A stretch of DNA of 38,481 nucleotides from Bacteroidales bacterium UBA1182 (lineage in GTDB: Bacteria; Bacteroidota; Bacteroidia; Bacteroidales; Bacteroidaceae), in NCBI GenBank assembly GCA_002310015.1, contig DBYQ01000079.1, positions 19,046-57,526 on the forward strand. The letters are read 5' to 3'. Numbering within the stretch: the first letter of the stretch is position 1; each line of letters begins with the position of its first letter. The notes below the pieces were generated by a model, which worked only from the letters and a program-made list of their open reading frames with translations, made no database searches and had not been told where the DNA came from. This document shows, piece after piece, positions 1 through 8,189 of the stretch. The position numbers and the translations under genes were made by a program.

Positions 1-872
1 TTGGTCAGCCACAGGGCACCTACGATAACGGCTATGCCCGGGATGTCAAAGTATGCATCGGGAGTCTTGGCCTGGTTAACAACCAGGTTGAAGTGTGAGT
101 CTCCCGGTATTGATTTCAGTTTCTGGTAAACCTCGCCCAGAGCTGCAAGGGCACCGCCTTCAAGACCCAGGTCCTTGGCAATGACAACCAGAGCAGCGTA
201 TGCGGTGATAAGACCGCCACCTACCAGGAAGGTAACCTGCATAACATCGGTCCAAGCCACTGATGACAGACCGCCGTAGATTGAATAGATACCGGCAATC
301 AGATAGAGAACCAGGATGATAACAAGCAGGGTCATATCAACCTCCATGCCCAGGAACATGCCTGTAATCTTGGGCAGGCCAAGGATCTGCTTGATAGCCA
401 GAGCGCCCAGCCATGCAACTGATGTCAGGTTGATGAACACATACAGGAAAAGCCAGAAGATTGAGAATGCCAGACCTGTGCCGGGATTATAACGGTCACG
501 CAGGAACTGCGGGATGGTGAATATCTTCTTCTCAATCATCACGGGGAGCAGGAACTTACCTACAACCAGCAATGTGGCTGCAGCCATAAGCTCGTAGGCG
601 GCAATTGCGATACCTGATGCGAATGCGGTACCGGACATACCGATGAACTGCTCGGCACTGATGTTTGCGGCAATCAGTGAAGCACCTACTGCCCACCATG
701 TCAGGGTGTTACCTGCCAGGAAGTAGTCTTTAGAATCTTTTTCTTTACCGTCTTTACTGCGGGACAGGAAAAATCCCAGGAAAATAAGGATTGCCAGATA
801 GGCAACGAATACTACATAGTCAATGGTTTTGAAACCGTTATTTGACAATGCTTCAATAATACTGTTGTTCAT
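1..872 (-). CDS. Sodium/solute symporter (SSS family), partial
   Basis: This is the N-terminal 290 residues of an inner-membrane sodium/solute symporter; the gene runs off the left edge. The first hydrophobic segment spans roughly residues 17-36, followed by a short charged loop and the segment TWWAVGASLIAANISAEQ, typical of the SSS/SGLT family around the first core helix. Further membrane segments follow, including one with YSIYGGLSSVAWTDVMQ, also a family hallmark. SSS proteins couple sodium entry to uptake of sugars or other small solutes. It is the last visible gene after galM, galK and a second galM, so galactose or a related hexose is the likely substrate; this comes from context, because substrate cannot be read from the sequence. 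The ATG at 872 is the only good start. Confidence 0.9.
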   Translation of the reverse strand, partial: MNNSIIEALSNNGFKTIDYVVFVAYLAILIFLGFFLSRSKDGKEKDSKDYFLAGNTLTWWAVGASLIAANISAEQFIGMSGTAFASGIAIAAYELMAAATLLVVGKFLLPVMIEKKIFTIPQFLRDRYNPGTGLAFSIFWLFLYVFINLTSVAWLGALAIKQILGLPKITGMFLGMEVDMTLLVIILVLYLIAGIYSIYGGLSSVAWTDVMQVTFLVGGGLITAYAALVVIAKDLGLEGGALAALGEVYQKLKSIPGDSHFNLVVNQAKTPDAYFDIPGIAVIVGALWLT

Positions 873-904
873 TTGGTTATTTGTTTGTAATTAGAAATCC
901 GTGA

Positions 905-2056
905 TTATTCTACGCCAAACTGGTAGATGCAGTGGCTGTAGTACTCCTGGCCGGGAACAAGCTCTGCGCTGTACCATCCGGGCAGACTTGACTTGTTGGG
1001 GCTGTCGGGGAACTTTTGTGTCTCAAGGCAGCAACCTGTACGCTGCTCCATCTTGTTGCCCTGCTTGTCAATGCCTGAACCATCCAGGAAGTTACCTGAA
1101 TAGAACTGGATACCCGGCTCGTTGGTATAAACCTCAACGTAGATGCCGGTGATGGGGCTGTAGAGCTTGGCGGCGCACTTGGTATCATCACACTTGGTGT
1201 TCAGAACCCAGTTGTGGTCATAACCGTTACCGTTCTTGAGCTGCTCGTAGCTGTAGTTGTTGATCTCCTTGCCAATTGCCTTGCCCTTGGTGAAGTCCAT
1301 GGGAGTACCTGCTACCGGCAGAATCTCACCTGTGGTCATGTAAGTGTCATCGCAGGGAGTAAAGTTGCTGGCATTCAGGGTCAGGATGTGGTTGGTGATA
1401 GGAATTGAGTGGTCACCGTTCAGGTTAAAGTAGCTGTGGTTGGTCATGTTGATCACAGTCTTCTTGTCAGTGGTAGCCTTCCATACAATGTCAATGGCGT
1501 TCTTGTCATTGAGTGTATATGTGGCGGTAGCTACAACCTTGCCCGGGAAACCGGCCTCACCGTCAGCTGAATTCATAACCAGGGTGATTGAGTTGTTCTT
1601 GACCTCCTTGACATCCCATACCAGGTTCTGCCAACCCATTGGCTCGGGAGTCAGGGTGCAACCTCCGTGCAGGCAGTGACCGAAATTGTTCTGCGGCAAC
1701 TGATATGTTACGCCGTCCAGGGTAATCTTACCCTGATTGATACGGTTTGCATAACGTCCTACTGTTGAGCCAAAGTCACTGGCTTGTGTGGTGTAGTCCT
1801 TGATGTTTGAGAAACCGATGACTGCATCCTGCATCTTGCCGTCCTTGTCAGGAACCATGATTGCTACGATGCGGGCGCCGAAATTGGTAACCCAAACCTC
1901 ACAGCCATTCTTGTTGGTCAGTTTGTACAGGTCAGTCTTCTTGCCTGTAAACTCCATCTGGAAGTCAGCCTTGTTCAGGACCGGAGCCTCCTTCTGTGAG
2001 CAGGCTGTCAAAGCGAGCATGCCTGCCACGAGAGCGATTAAACTAGTTTTTTTCAT
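905..2056 (-). CDS. galM: Aldose 1-epimerase, lipoprotein form
   Basis: A 383-residue galactose mutarotase interconverting alpha and beta anomers of hexoses. It begins with a lipoprotein signal (MKKTSLIALVAGMLALTAC, lipobox LTAC with Cys19), so it should be exported and lipid-anchored in the envelope, unlike its paralog at 3250-4335. Family motifs are intact: NHSYFNLNG carries the catalytic His region and TNEPGIQFYSGN carries the catalytic Glu. It lies between galK and the symporter gene with about 30 bp on either side, so it is probably in the same transcript. Placed beside a sugar transporter, it may equilibrate anomers outside the inner membrane before uptake; that role is inferred. The first Met is supported by the signal peptide. 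Confidence 0.92.
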   Translation of the reverse strand: MKKTSLIALVAGMLALTACSQKEAPVLNKADFQMEFTGKKTDLYKLTNKNGCEVWVTNFGARIVAIMVPDKDGKMQDAVIGFSNIKDYTTQASDFGSTVGRYANRINQGKITLDGVTYQLPQNNFGHCLHGGCTLTPEPMGWQNLVWDVKEVKNNSITLVMNSADGEAGFPGKVVATATYTLNDKNAIDIVWKATTDKKTVINMTNHSYFNLNGDHSIPITNHILTLNASNFTPCDDTYMTTGEILPVAGTPMDFTKGKAIGKEINNYSYEQLKNGNGYDHNWVLNTKCDDTKCAAKLYSPITGIYVEVYTNEPGIQFYSGNFLDGSGIDKQGNKMEQRTGCCLETQKFPDSPNKSSLPGWYSAELVPGQEYYSHCIYQFGVE

Positions 2057-2088
2057 TTTGGTTTGTTATTTAGTTGATTAATGAATTA

Positions 2089-3240
2089 TTACAGTTTCCT
2101 TGAGCCGTCGCCTATAACCACGCGATACACCTTGGGCGTTATACCGAACTTGAGTGAATACTCACGTGTGGCTTTTGATATGAACTTGTCATAAAGGGTT
2201 TCACGCACCAGGTTGAGTGTGCAGCCGCCGAATCCGCCGCCCATGATACGGCTTCCGGTAACACCGCACTCCTGTGCTGTCTCCACCAGGAAATCCAGCT
2301 CAGGGCAACTTACCGTATAGTCACGGCTAAGGCCCCAGTGGGTCTCATACATCTTCTGTCCCACCAACTCATAGTTACCCTCGTTAAGGGCATCACATAC
2401 GGCCAGTACACGTTCCTTCTCATCCAGAACGTACTTGGCACGGCGGTAATCAGTATCAGTGAGCAGGTCCTTTACGGAATCCAGCATAGTGTAATCCGCA
2501 TCACGCAGTGATTCCACACCTATCCACTGGGTTGCTATTGCTGCCACTGCCTTCTCACAGCTCTCACGGCGCTCGTTATACTCATTTCCAAGCATATGCT
2601 TTACGCATGAGTCTATCAGGACCAGTGTGTAACCCTTGGGGTCAAACGGGAAATACTCATATTCCAGAGAGCGGCAGTCCAGACGAATCAGGCACCCTTC
2701 ACGGCCGAATACTGATGCAAACTGGTCCATTATGCCGCAGTTCACTCCGCAGTAGTTGTGCTCAGTGGCTTGTCCTATCTTGGCAAGCTCAAACTTGTCA
2801 ACGCGTCCGCCTGCGAACATGGTGTTCAGCGCAAAAGCAAACACGCTTTCCAGTGCTGCCGATGAAGACATGCCGGCACCCAGCGGAACATCGCCTGTTA
2901 TGGCGGCGTTGAAACCGCCCAGTGCTACACCGCGTTTCTCCAGCTCCTTGCATACACCGAATACGTAACATGCCCAATGCTCCTCAGGCTTTGAGGTATC
3001 ATCGAGCATGAACTCCACGTAGTTATTTTCCTTCTCATCAAGTGCCAGAAGGCATACCTTGCGTGATCCGTTGCGGTATATCTCTATAGTGATGCCCTTG
3101 TCAACAGCACCTGGAAAAACAAACCCGCCGTTATAGTCGGTGTGTTCGCCTATCAGGTTGATTCTGCCGGGCGAAAAGTACAGGTCTCCGCTTGTGCCGA
3201 ACTGCTCGCGGAACCTATTTCTCAGAATGGCTGTATCCAT
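2089..3240 (-). CDS. galK: Galactokinase
   Basis: A GHMP-family kinase of 383 residues, the usual length, that phosphorylates alpha-D-galactose to galactose 1-phosphate in the cytoplasm. The galactokinase signature GRINLIGEHTDYNGGFVFP is near residues 25-43, the ATP-binding GHMP motif appears as PLGAGMSSSAALE, and the C-terminal motif reads GSRIMGGGFGGCTLN. It follows the cytoplasmic galM gene by 9 bp and precedes the lipoprotein galM gene by about 30 bp. No galT or galE is visible, so the next Leloir steps must be encoded elsewhere. Nothing looks truncated. Confidence 0.97.
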   Translation of the reverse strand: MDTAILRNRFREQFGTSGDLYFSPGRINLIGEHTDYNGGFVFPGAVDKGITIEIYRNGSRKVCLLALDEKENNYVEFMLDDTSKPEEHWACYVFGVCKELEKRGVALGGFNAAITGDVPLGAGMSSSAALESVFAFALNTMFAGGRVDKFELAKIGQATEHNYCGVNCGIMDQFASVFGREGCLIRLDCRSLEYEYFPFDPKGYTLVLIDSCVKHMLGNEYNERRESCEKAVAAIATQWIGVESLRDADYTMLDSVKDLLTDTDYRRAKYVLDEKERVLAVCDALNEGNYELVGQKMYETHWGLSRDYTVSCPELDFLVETAQECGVTGSRIMGGGFGGCTLNLVRETLYDKFISKATREYSLKFGITPKVYRVVIGDGSRKL

Positions 3241-3249
3241 ATATGGGTA

Positions 3250-4335
3250 TTATTCCACTCCGAAACGGTAAATTGTAGTCTGTGTATAAACCTCTCCCGG
3301 ATTCAGCACCGTGCTGGGGAAATATGGACGGTTGGGGCTGTCGGGGAAATGCTCTGCCTCAAAGCAGATGGCACAGCGTCTGGGCAGTGTTGAGCCGTGA
3401 GCGCATGTGCTGCCGCTGCACCAGTTGCCTGAGTAGCACTGTACACCGGGTTCAGTGGTGTAGCATTCCAGGCTGCGTCCGCTTGCAGGGTCAACGCACT
3501 TTACTGCAAAGCTCAGTTCACCGGGCTCGCGCTTGTTAAGTACCCAGCAATGGTCATAGCCGTTGCCGTTCTTGGTCTGTATGCCCTGTTCAATGCGGTC
3601 ACCTACCTTGTGCGGGGTGCGGAAATCAAACGGGGTGCCCTCAACCTTGTCAATGGTGCCCAGAGGTATGGCTGTATTGTCAATCGGAATATAATGGTCT
3701 GCGTTGATGGTCAGGTCATAGTCCAGAACCGTGAGCGGGTTCTTCTTCATGCCGTTCAGAGTGAAATAGGCGTGGTTGGTAAGGCATACTACGGTCTTCT
3801 TGTCTGTTGTAGCCTCATACTCTATGGCCAGCTCGTTGTCATCGGTAAGACGGTAGGTTACGTTCACGTCCAGATTGCCGGGGAATCCCTCCTCGCCGTC
3901 CTTGCACAGGTAGTGCAGGTGCAGGGTCTGCTGGTCAGTCTGCTCTGCGTCAAAGATGCGCTTGTGGAAACCGGTGGGGCCTCCGTGCAGGCTGTTGGGG
4001 TCATTGTTGATAGCCAGTGTATATTGTTTGCCGTCAAGTGTGAACTTGCCGTTTGCAATACGGTTGCCATAACGTCCGATGAGTACGCTAAGGTATGTCT
4101 CCTCACTCTCCATAACGTGCTTAAGGCTGTCGTGACCCCAGACCACGCTCTCCATCTTGCCGTTACGGTCAGGCATCATCACTGCGCACAGTGCACCTGC
4201 AAAGTTAGTAACTGCTATCTCACTGCCTCTCTTGTTCTTAAGGATGTAGAGGTCAACTTTCTTACCCTCAACTGTAGCCTGGAAATCCTCTCTCTTGAGG
4301 CCGGCCAGATTCTCTTTAACAAAGAAATCACTCAT
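3250..4335 (-). CDS. galM: Aldose 1-epimerase, cytoplasmic form
   Basis: A 361-residue galactose mutarotase without a signal peptide, acting in the cytoplasm to supply the alpha anomer used by galactokinase. The motifs TNHAYFTLNG and TTEPGVQCYSGN carry the catalytic His and Glu regions. It is clearly a paralog of the product of 905-2056: both begin with the pattern DFQ..GKK.DLY.L.NK.G.E..VTNF. It is the first gene of the galactose operon; a promoter candidate lies at 4377-4408. There are only 9 bp between its stop and galK. Confidence 0.94.
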   Translation of the reverse strand: MSDFFVKENLAGLKREDFQATVEGKKVDLYILKNKRGSEIAVTNFAGALCAVMMPDRNGKMESVVWGHDSLKHVMESEETYLSVLIGRYGNRIANGKFTLDGKQYTLAINNDPNSLHGGPTGFHKRIFDAEQTDQQTLHLHYLCKDGEEGFPGNLDVNVTYRLTDDNELAIEYEATTDKKTVVCLTNHAYFTLNGMKKNPLTVLDYDLTINADHYIPIDNTAIPLGTIDKVEGTPFDFRTPHKVGDRIEQGIQTKNGNGYDHCWVLNKREPGELSFAVKCVDPASGRSLECYTTEPGVQCYSGNWCSGSTCAHGSTLPRRCAICFEAEHFPDSPNRPYFPSTVLNPGEVYTQTTIYRFGVE

Positions 4336-4376
4336 ATAGTATGATTAACTTAATTGGTTATTAAAATAAAACAACG

Positions 4377-4408
4377 CAAATTAAGCCAATTTCAGATACT
4401 ATTGCAAG
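4377..4408 (-). promoter_or_regulatory. Candidate promoter of the galactose operon
   Basis: Read on the minus strand, a TTAATTTG box (4377-4384) lies 20 bp downstream of CTTG (4405-4408). This approximates the Bacteroidota promoter (TTTG, 19-21 bp, TAnnTTTG) with one mismatch in each box, and would give a leader of about 35-40 bases before the galM ATG at 4335. The call is by pattern only. Confidence 0.4.
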
Positions 4409-4425
4409 TGATTTTCTAAAAAAAA

Positions 4426-5739
4426 TCAGCCGTGGATGAAGAATTCAGGCATAGTAAGCAGGTCAGCAACCACAAAAGTGCTGCCTCCTACAAAAATCAG
4501 GTCCTCGGGAGCAGCTTCACGGCGGGCCATATCGACTGCCTGTGCCACTGAACGATATACCCTGCCGGTCAGTCCGGCCTGACGGGCCAGGTCCCTGAGC
4601 GTGCTTGCGTCAAGCGCCCTTTTTACTGAAGCCTGGGTAAAATAGTATCGGGCGTTTCTTGGCATGAGCGCAAGAACATCATTAATGTCCTTGTCGTTCA
4701 CCATACCCATCACTATGCGCAACTGGCCGAATCCGGGTTTGGATGAAAGTTCCTCCAGATGTTTGGCTATGTATTTCAGTCCATGGCTGTTATGACCTGT
4801 GTCACAAATAATATCAGGCTTCTTGCTCACCAGCTGCCAGCGTCCGCGCAGTCCTGTCATGCGGCACACGTTCTTGAATCCCTTTCTGACGGCACTCTCC
4901 TGGATATTGAACTTTTTCTTCCTGAGTTCATCAAGGGCTGTCAAAATGGTGTTGGCATTCTTTTCCTGGCATAAACCTGCCAGCCCGCTCTCCAGGGCGG
5001 GCAATGCAGCGGTCTCGTAAACAACCTTTGAAGGATTGTGGTATTTATAGGAATTTATTTTACAATTATCCTCTGCGAACGTTATTTTTGTGCTTACCTC
5101 TTCAGCTTTGCGCTCAAATACGGGGCGGGTCTCAGTGGTGTACTCGCCTATTATTACGGGAACGTTCTTCTTTATGATTCCGGCTTTCTCAAAAGCTATT
5201 CCGGGCAGTGTCTCGCCCAGGAATTTCATGTGGTCATAACCAATGTTGGTGATGATGGAAAGCACCGGTTTGATTATGTTAGTGCAGTCCAATCGGCCTC
5301 CCAGACCGGTTTCAATCACTGCCACATCCACCTCCTGCTCAGCAAACCAGCTGAAAGCCATTGCGGTGGTCACCTCAAAGAATGAGGGATGCAGCGGCTC
5401 CAGGAACTCACGGTTCCTTTCAATGAATTTGATGACGAACTCCGGTGATACAGGCTTGCCGTTCACCCTTATCCGCTCACGGAAATCAGTCAGATGGGGT
5501 GACGTGTACAGGCCTGTCTTGTAGCCTGCAGCCTGCAGTATGGCGGCCAGTGTGTGTGATACGCTGCCTTTGCCGTTGGTGCCGGCCACATGTATTGTTT
5601 TGTACAGTTTATGAGGGCAACCCAGATGGCGGTCTATCGTCACTGTGTTGTAGAGGCCTTCCTTATATGCTTCCTGGCCTACATTCTGGAAAAGGGGTGT
5701 CTGTGTGTAGAGATACTCTACAGCTTCCTGATAAGTCAT
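4426..5739 (-). CDS. folC: Dihydrofolate/folylpolyglutamate synthase
   Basis: A 437-residue Mur-ligase-fold enzyme that adds glutamate to dihydropteroate or folates with ATP. The N-terminal ATP-binding loop is HVAGTNGKGSVSH (about residues 50-62), followed by TSPHLTDFRERIRVNG, the folate-binding motif of FolC, and AVIETGLGGRLDCTN, which carries the metal-site Glu. The C-terminal domain has DTGHNSHG, the counterpart of the usual DGAHNP region. It starts 13 bp after dnaJ on the same strand and is probably the last gene of the grpE-dnaJ transcript. Length is normal. Confidence 0.95.
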   Translation of the reverse strand: MTYQEAVEYLYTQTPLFQNVGQEAYKEGLYNTVTIDRHLGCPHKLYKTIHVAGTNGKGSVSHTLAAILQAAGYKTGLYTSPHLTDFRERIRVNGKPVSPEFVIKFIERNREFLEPLHPSFFEVTTAMAFSWFAEQEVDVAVIETGLGGRLDCTNIIKPVLSIITNIGYDHMKFLGETLPGIAFEKAGIIKKNVPVIIGEYTTETRPVFERKAEEVSTKITFAEDNCKINSYKYHNPSKVVYETAALPALESGLAGLCQEKNANTILTALDELRKKKFNIQESAVRKGFKNVCRMTGLRGRWQLVSKKPDIICDTGHNSHGLKYIAKHLEELSSKPGFGQLRIVMGMVNDKDINDVLALMPRNARYYFTQASVKRALDASTLRDLARQAGLTGRVYRSVAQAVDMARREAAPEDLIFVGGSTFVVADLLTMPEFFIHG

Positions 5740-5752
5740 CAGTCAAAATTAT

Positions 5753-6934
5753 TTAGTCAAAGTAGCTTCTGAACTTGCGGAACAGCTTCTCCTTGATGGA
5801 TTGTGTGGGCTGGAAATGGTCCGATGTCTGGAACTTCTCCATGGCCTGTTTCTCATCACGGGAAAGTGTTTCAGGAATATATACGCTGACGTTTACGATC
5901 ATGTCGCCGCGACGGCTGCTGTTGAGTTCAGGCAGTCCCTTGCCGCGCAGACGCAGCATCTTGCCCGGCTGTGTGCCCGGCTCTATCTTGAGCTTGACGG
6001 CGCCGTCCAGCGTGGGTATCTCAATGGCTCCTCCGAGTGATGCCTGCGGAACGGTCAGCAACAGGTTATAGACCAGGTCGTTCTCGTCACGTACCAGATC
6101 CTTGTGGGGCACTTCCTCAATCAATACAAGCAGGTTGCCGTTATAACCGTTGTGCTTGCCGGCGTTACCCTTACCCTCTACGGATAGCTGCATGCCCTCG
6201 GCAACACCTGCCGGTATGTTTATCTCCACAATCTCCTCACCATATACCACTCCGTCACCGCTGCAGTGCGGGCAACGGTCCTTGATGATTTTGCCTTCAC
6301 CGCCGCAACGCGGGCATACGCTCTGGGTCTGTACCATTCCAAAGAAGCTCTGCTGCGTACGCATCACCGTACCTGTTCCGTGGCAGTCAGGGCAGGTCTC
6401 AGCTGTTGATCCGTCCTTGGCTCCGGTACCCTTGCAGTGCTGGCAGGGAACCAGTTTCTTGAGCTTGAATTTCTTGGTTACACCGGTGTTTATCTCCTCA
6501 AGGGTGAGTGCCACCTTGACTCTCAGGTCTGAACCGCGTGACTTGCGCTCGCCGCGCTGTCTTGTACGGCTGCCGCCGAATCCTCCAAAGCTGCTGAATC
6601 CGCCACCGAATCCGCCGCCTCCGAATATATCGCCGAACATGGAGAATATATCATCCATTGACATGCCGCCTCCGCTGAATCCGCCGCCTCCGCCGAATCC
6701 GGATGCGCCGTTCAGGCCTTCAAATCCAAACTGGTCATATTTGGCTCTCTTGTCAGGGTCACTCAACACGCTGTATGCCTCAGCCGCCTCCTTGAACTTC
6801 TCCTCAGCTTCCTTGTCACCGGGGTTCTTGTCAGGGTGGTACTGGATGGCTTTCTTGCGGTAAGCCTTCTTTATCTCATCGGCAGTTGCGGTCTTGGGGA
6901 CCTCAAGTACCTCATAGTAGTCTCTCTTAGCCAT
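5753..6934 (-). CDS. dnaJ: Chaperone DnaJ (Hsp40)
   Basis: A 393-residue class I J-protein that delivers substrates to DnaK and stimulates its ATPase. Domains in order: J domain (residues 4-70, with the HPD triad in YHPDKNPGD), a long Gly/Phe-rich linker with many GGGF repeats (about 78-125), four zinc-binding CxxCxGxG motifs (CQHCKGTG, CPDCHGTG, CPRCGGEG, CPHCSGDG), and two beta-rich substrate-binding domains. It begins 4 bp after the grpE stop, so the two are cotranscribed. All zinc ligands and the HPD are present. dnaK is not in the window. Confidence 0.98.
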   Translation of the reverse strand: MAKRDYYEVLEVPKTATADEIKKAYRKKAIQYHPDKNPGDKEAEEKFKEAAEAYSVLSDPDKRAKYDQFGFEGLNGASGFGGGGGFSGGGMSMDDIFSMFGDIFGGGGFGGGFSSFGGFGGSRTRQRGERKSRGSDLRVKVALTLEEINTGVTKKFKLKKLVPCQHCKGTGAKDGSTAETCPDCHGTGTVMRTQQSFFGMVQTQSVCPRCGGEGKIIKDRCPHCSGDGVVYGEEIVEINIPAGVAEGMQLSVEGKGNAGKHNGYNGNLLVLIEEVPHKDLVRDENDLVYNLLLTVPQASLGGAIEIPTLDGAVKLKIEPGTQPGKMLRLRGKGLPELNSSRRGDMIVNVSVYIPETLSRDEKQAMEKFQTSDHFQPTQSIKEKLFRKFRSYFD

Positions 6935-6938
6935 ATCG

Positions 6939-7535
6939 TTATTCTCCTACGGCCACCTTGGCGTGGCGCAGAACCTTGTCGTTAAGTTTATATCCGTCAA
7001 TAGCGCAGTCCAGAACCTTGCCCTTGAGATCCTCGCTGGGAGCTGGAATCATGGCTATGGCCTCATGAAAATCTGTGTCAAAAGGCTCGTTCTTGGGTGA
7101 TATCTTCTGCAGGCCTTTCTGTTCCAGAATGTGCATCAGCTTGTTGTAGATAAGTTCTATTCCCTCTTTGAGCGCACCAAAATCCTCTGATTTGGCAGAG
7201 TTGGCTATAGCTCTCTCCAGGTCATCAATAACCGGCAGGATATCCGTAACCACGCCTGCGCTTCCGTTCAGTATGATCTCTGCCTTCTCCTTCATGGTGC
7301 GCTTGCGGTAGTTGTCAAACTCGGCCATCTGTCGGAGCAGGCGGTCTTTGAGGTCAGCTGCCTCAGCCTCGCTTTTGGCCAGTTTTGCCTCAACGGTCTC
7401 CTCCTGGGTCTCCTCTTGTGCGTTCTCATCCTGCGCGGATTCAGTCTGCTGTTCCGCGCTGTTCAGAACCTCTTTCTCCTCTTCTTTTTCAGATTGGAAA
7501 TTTTCTGACATTTTATGCTTGTTTTTCTTACTCAT
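6939..7535 (-). CDS. grpE: Nucleotide exchange factor GrpE
   Basis: The DnaK nucleotide exchange factor, about 198 residues from the chosen start (MSKKNKHKMSENF). It has a Glu/Gln-rich disordered N-terminus, a long helix (AKLAKSEAEAADLKDRLLRQ and following) and the C-terminal beta domain with the GrpE signature near INPKNEPFD-type sequence (here ISPKNEPFDTDFHEAIAMI). The frame is open upstream to an ATG at 7610, which would add a 25-residue segment with a CHCKRC cluster. I prefer 7535, because residues from there match normal GrpE proteins, and because an 8 bp inverted repeat occupies the upstream segment. It is followed immediately by dnaJ. Confidence 0.93.
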   Translation of the reverse strand: MSKKNKHKMSENFQSEKEEEKEVLNSAEQQTESAQDENAQEETQEETVEAKLAKSEAEAADLKDRLLRQMAEFDNYRKRTMKEKAEIILNGSAGVVTDILPVIDDLERAIANSAKSEDFGALKEGIELIYNKLMHILEQKGLQKISPKNEPFDTDFHEAIAMIPAPSEDLKGKVLDCAIDGYKLNDKVLRHAKVAVGE

Positions 7536-7579
7536 CCCTATAATTTTTTCTGGTGTCGTATATTGTGCAACAAACATTG

Positions 7580-7609
7580 TGCCACAGCGTTTACAATGAC
7601 ACTGTGGCA
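7580..7609. repeat. Inverted repeat upstream of grpE
   Basis: TGCCACAG (7580-7587) and CTGTGGCA (7602-7609) form a perfect 8 bp inverted repeat with a 14 bp spacer, between cdd and grpE. No T-run follows on either strand, so it is not a standard terminator. It could be an operator or leader hairpin controlling the grpE-dnaJ unit. It does not resemble the CIRCE heat-shock operator. Confidence 0.5.
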
Positions 7610-7631
7610 TATTAAATAATTCTAAAACATT

Positions 7632-8114
7632 TCACTTCATTGAGTCCGCACCAAAGCAGAACGGCAGGATGGCATCCGTGCCACCCTCAATTATCATGGT
7701 GCCCTCTGTTCCGTACAGTATGTAACGGATGGGTTTGCCTCCACGCTGCTCAGTCTCAGCCAGTACCTGACGGCATGCTCCGCAAGGCGTAATGGGTTGG
7801 GCTGTATAGCCTTTCTCATTGCGTGCGGCTATGGCTAAGGCTGTAACAGCTTTGCCGGGGTGGGAGTGTCCTGCTGCAAAGAGTGCTGTCCTCTCAGCGC
7901 AAAGTCCTGATGGATACGCTGCGTTCTCCTGATTGCTGCCGGTTACCACGGTCCCGTCATCAAGCAGAAGAGCTGCGCCTACGCTGAACCCTGAGTAGGG
8001 TGACCAACTGCCCTTGGTGGCCTCTTTTGCTGCATTTACCAGCATCAGGTCCTTACTGTCCAGTTCATCCTGGCTCAACATGCTCCAATTTATGGTCCGG
8101 CTAAGTTTTTTCAT
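7632..8114 (-). CDS. cdd: Cytidine deaminase
   Basis: A 160-residue zinc-dependent cytidine/deoxycytidine deaminase of pyrimidine salvage. The catalytic motifs are present: CAERTALFAAG (zinc Cys and the proton-shuttling Glu) and PCGACRQVLAE (the two remaining zinc Cys). The substrate-binding region reads YSGFSVGAALLLDDG, with the typical GSNQENAAYPSGLCAER segment after it. It is divergent from the LysM lipoprotein gene and shares a 75 bp intergenic region with it. The first Met gives about 15 extra residues before the core, within the family range. Confidence 0.95.
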   Translation of the reverse strand: MKKLSRTINWSMLSQDELDSKDLMLVNAAKEATKGSWSPYSGFSVGAALLLDDGTVVTGSNQENAAYPSGLCAERTALFAAGHSHPGKAVTALAIAARNEKGYTAQPITPCGACRQVLAETEQRGGKPIRYILYGTEGTMIIEGGTDAILPFCFGADSMK

Positions 8115-8138
8115 ACGGTTACATTTTCATTCTGCCCG

Positions 8139-8165
8139 CTAAGTTAGTTTTTTTATTTAACTTCG
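8139..8165. promoter_or_regulatory. Possible divergent promoter region
   Basis: Between cdd and the LysM gene, AAGTTA (8141-8146) and TAACTT (8158-8163) form an inverted repeat with an 11 bp spacer. Each half resembles a -7 box for the gene it faces (TAACTTCG to the right, TAACTTAG to the left, each one base from TAnnTTTG). No good -33 TTTG was seen, so this is weak. Confidence 0.25.
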
Positions 8166-8189
8166 CACAATCCAATACGTAACTATGAT

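Noticed and set aside
3550..4344. Long plus-strand frame (264 aa) opposite galM
   Set aside because: It lies entirely antisense to a clear mutarotase gene, has no family features, and arises from codon bias on the coding strand.
6150..6863. Plus-strand frame (237 aa), Pro-rich, opposite dnaJ
   Set aside because: The Pro-rich sequence is the complement of the Gly-rich DnaJ linker and zinc region.
7580..7609. CIRCE heat-shock operator upstream of grpE
   Set aside because: The arms are TGCCACAG/CTGTGGCA with a 14 bp spacer, unlike the 9-9-9 TTAGCACTC pattern.
7536..7610. GrpE start at 7610
   Set aside because: It would add an atypical Cys-rich segment overlapping an inverted repeat; 7535 gives a normal GrpE. 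Kept as an open question in the findings.
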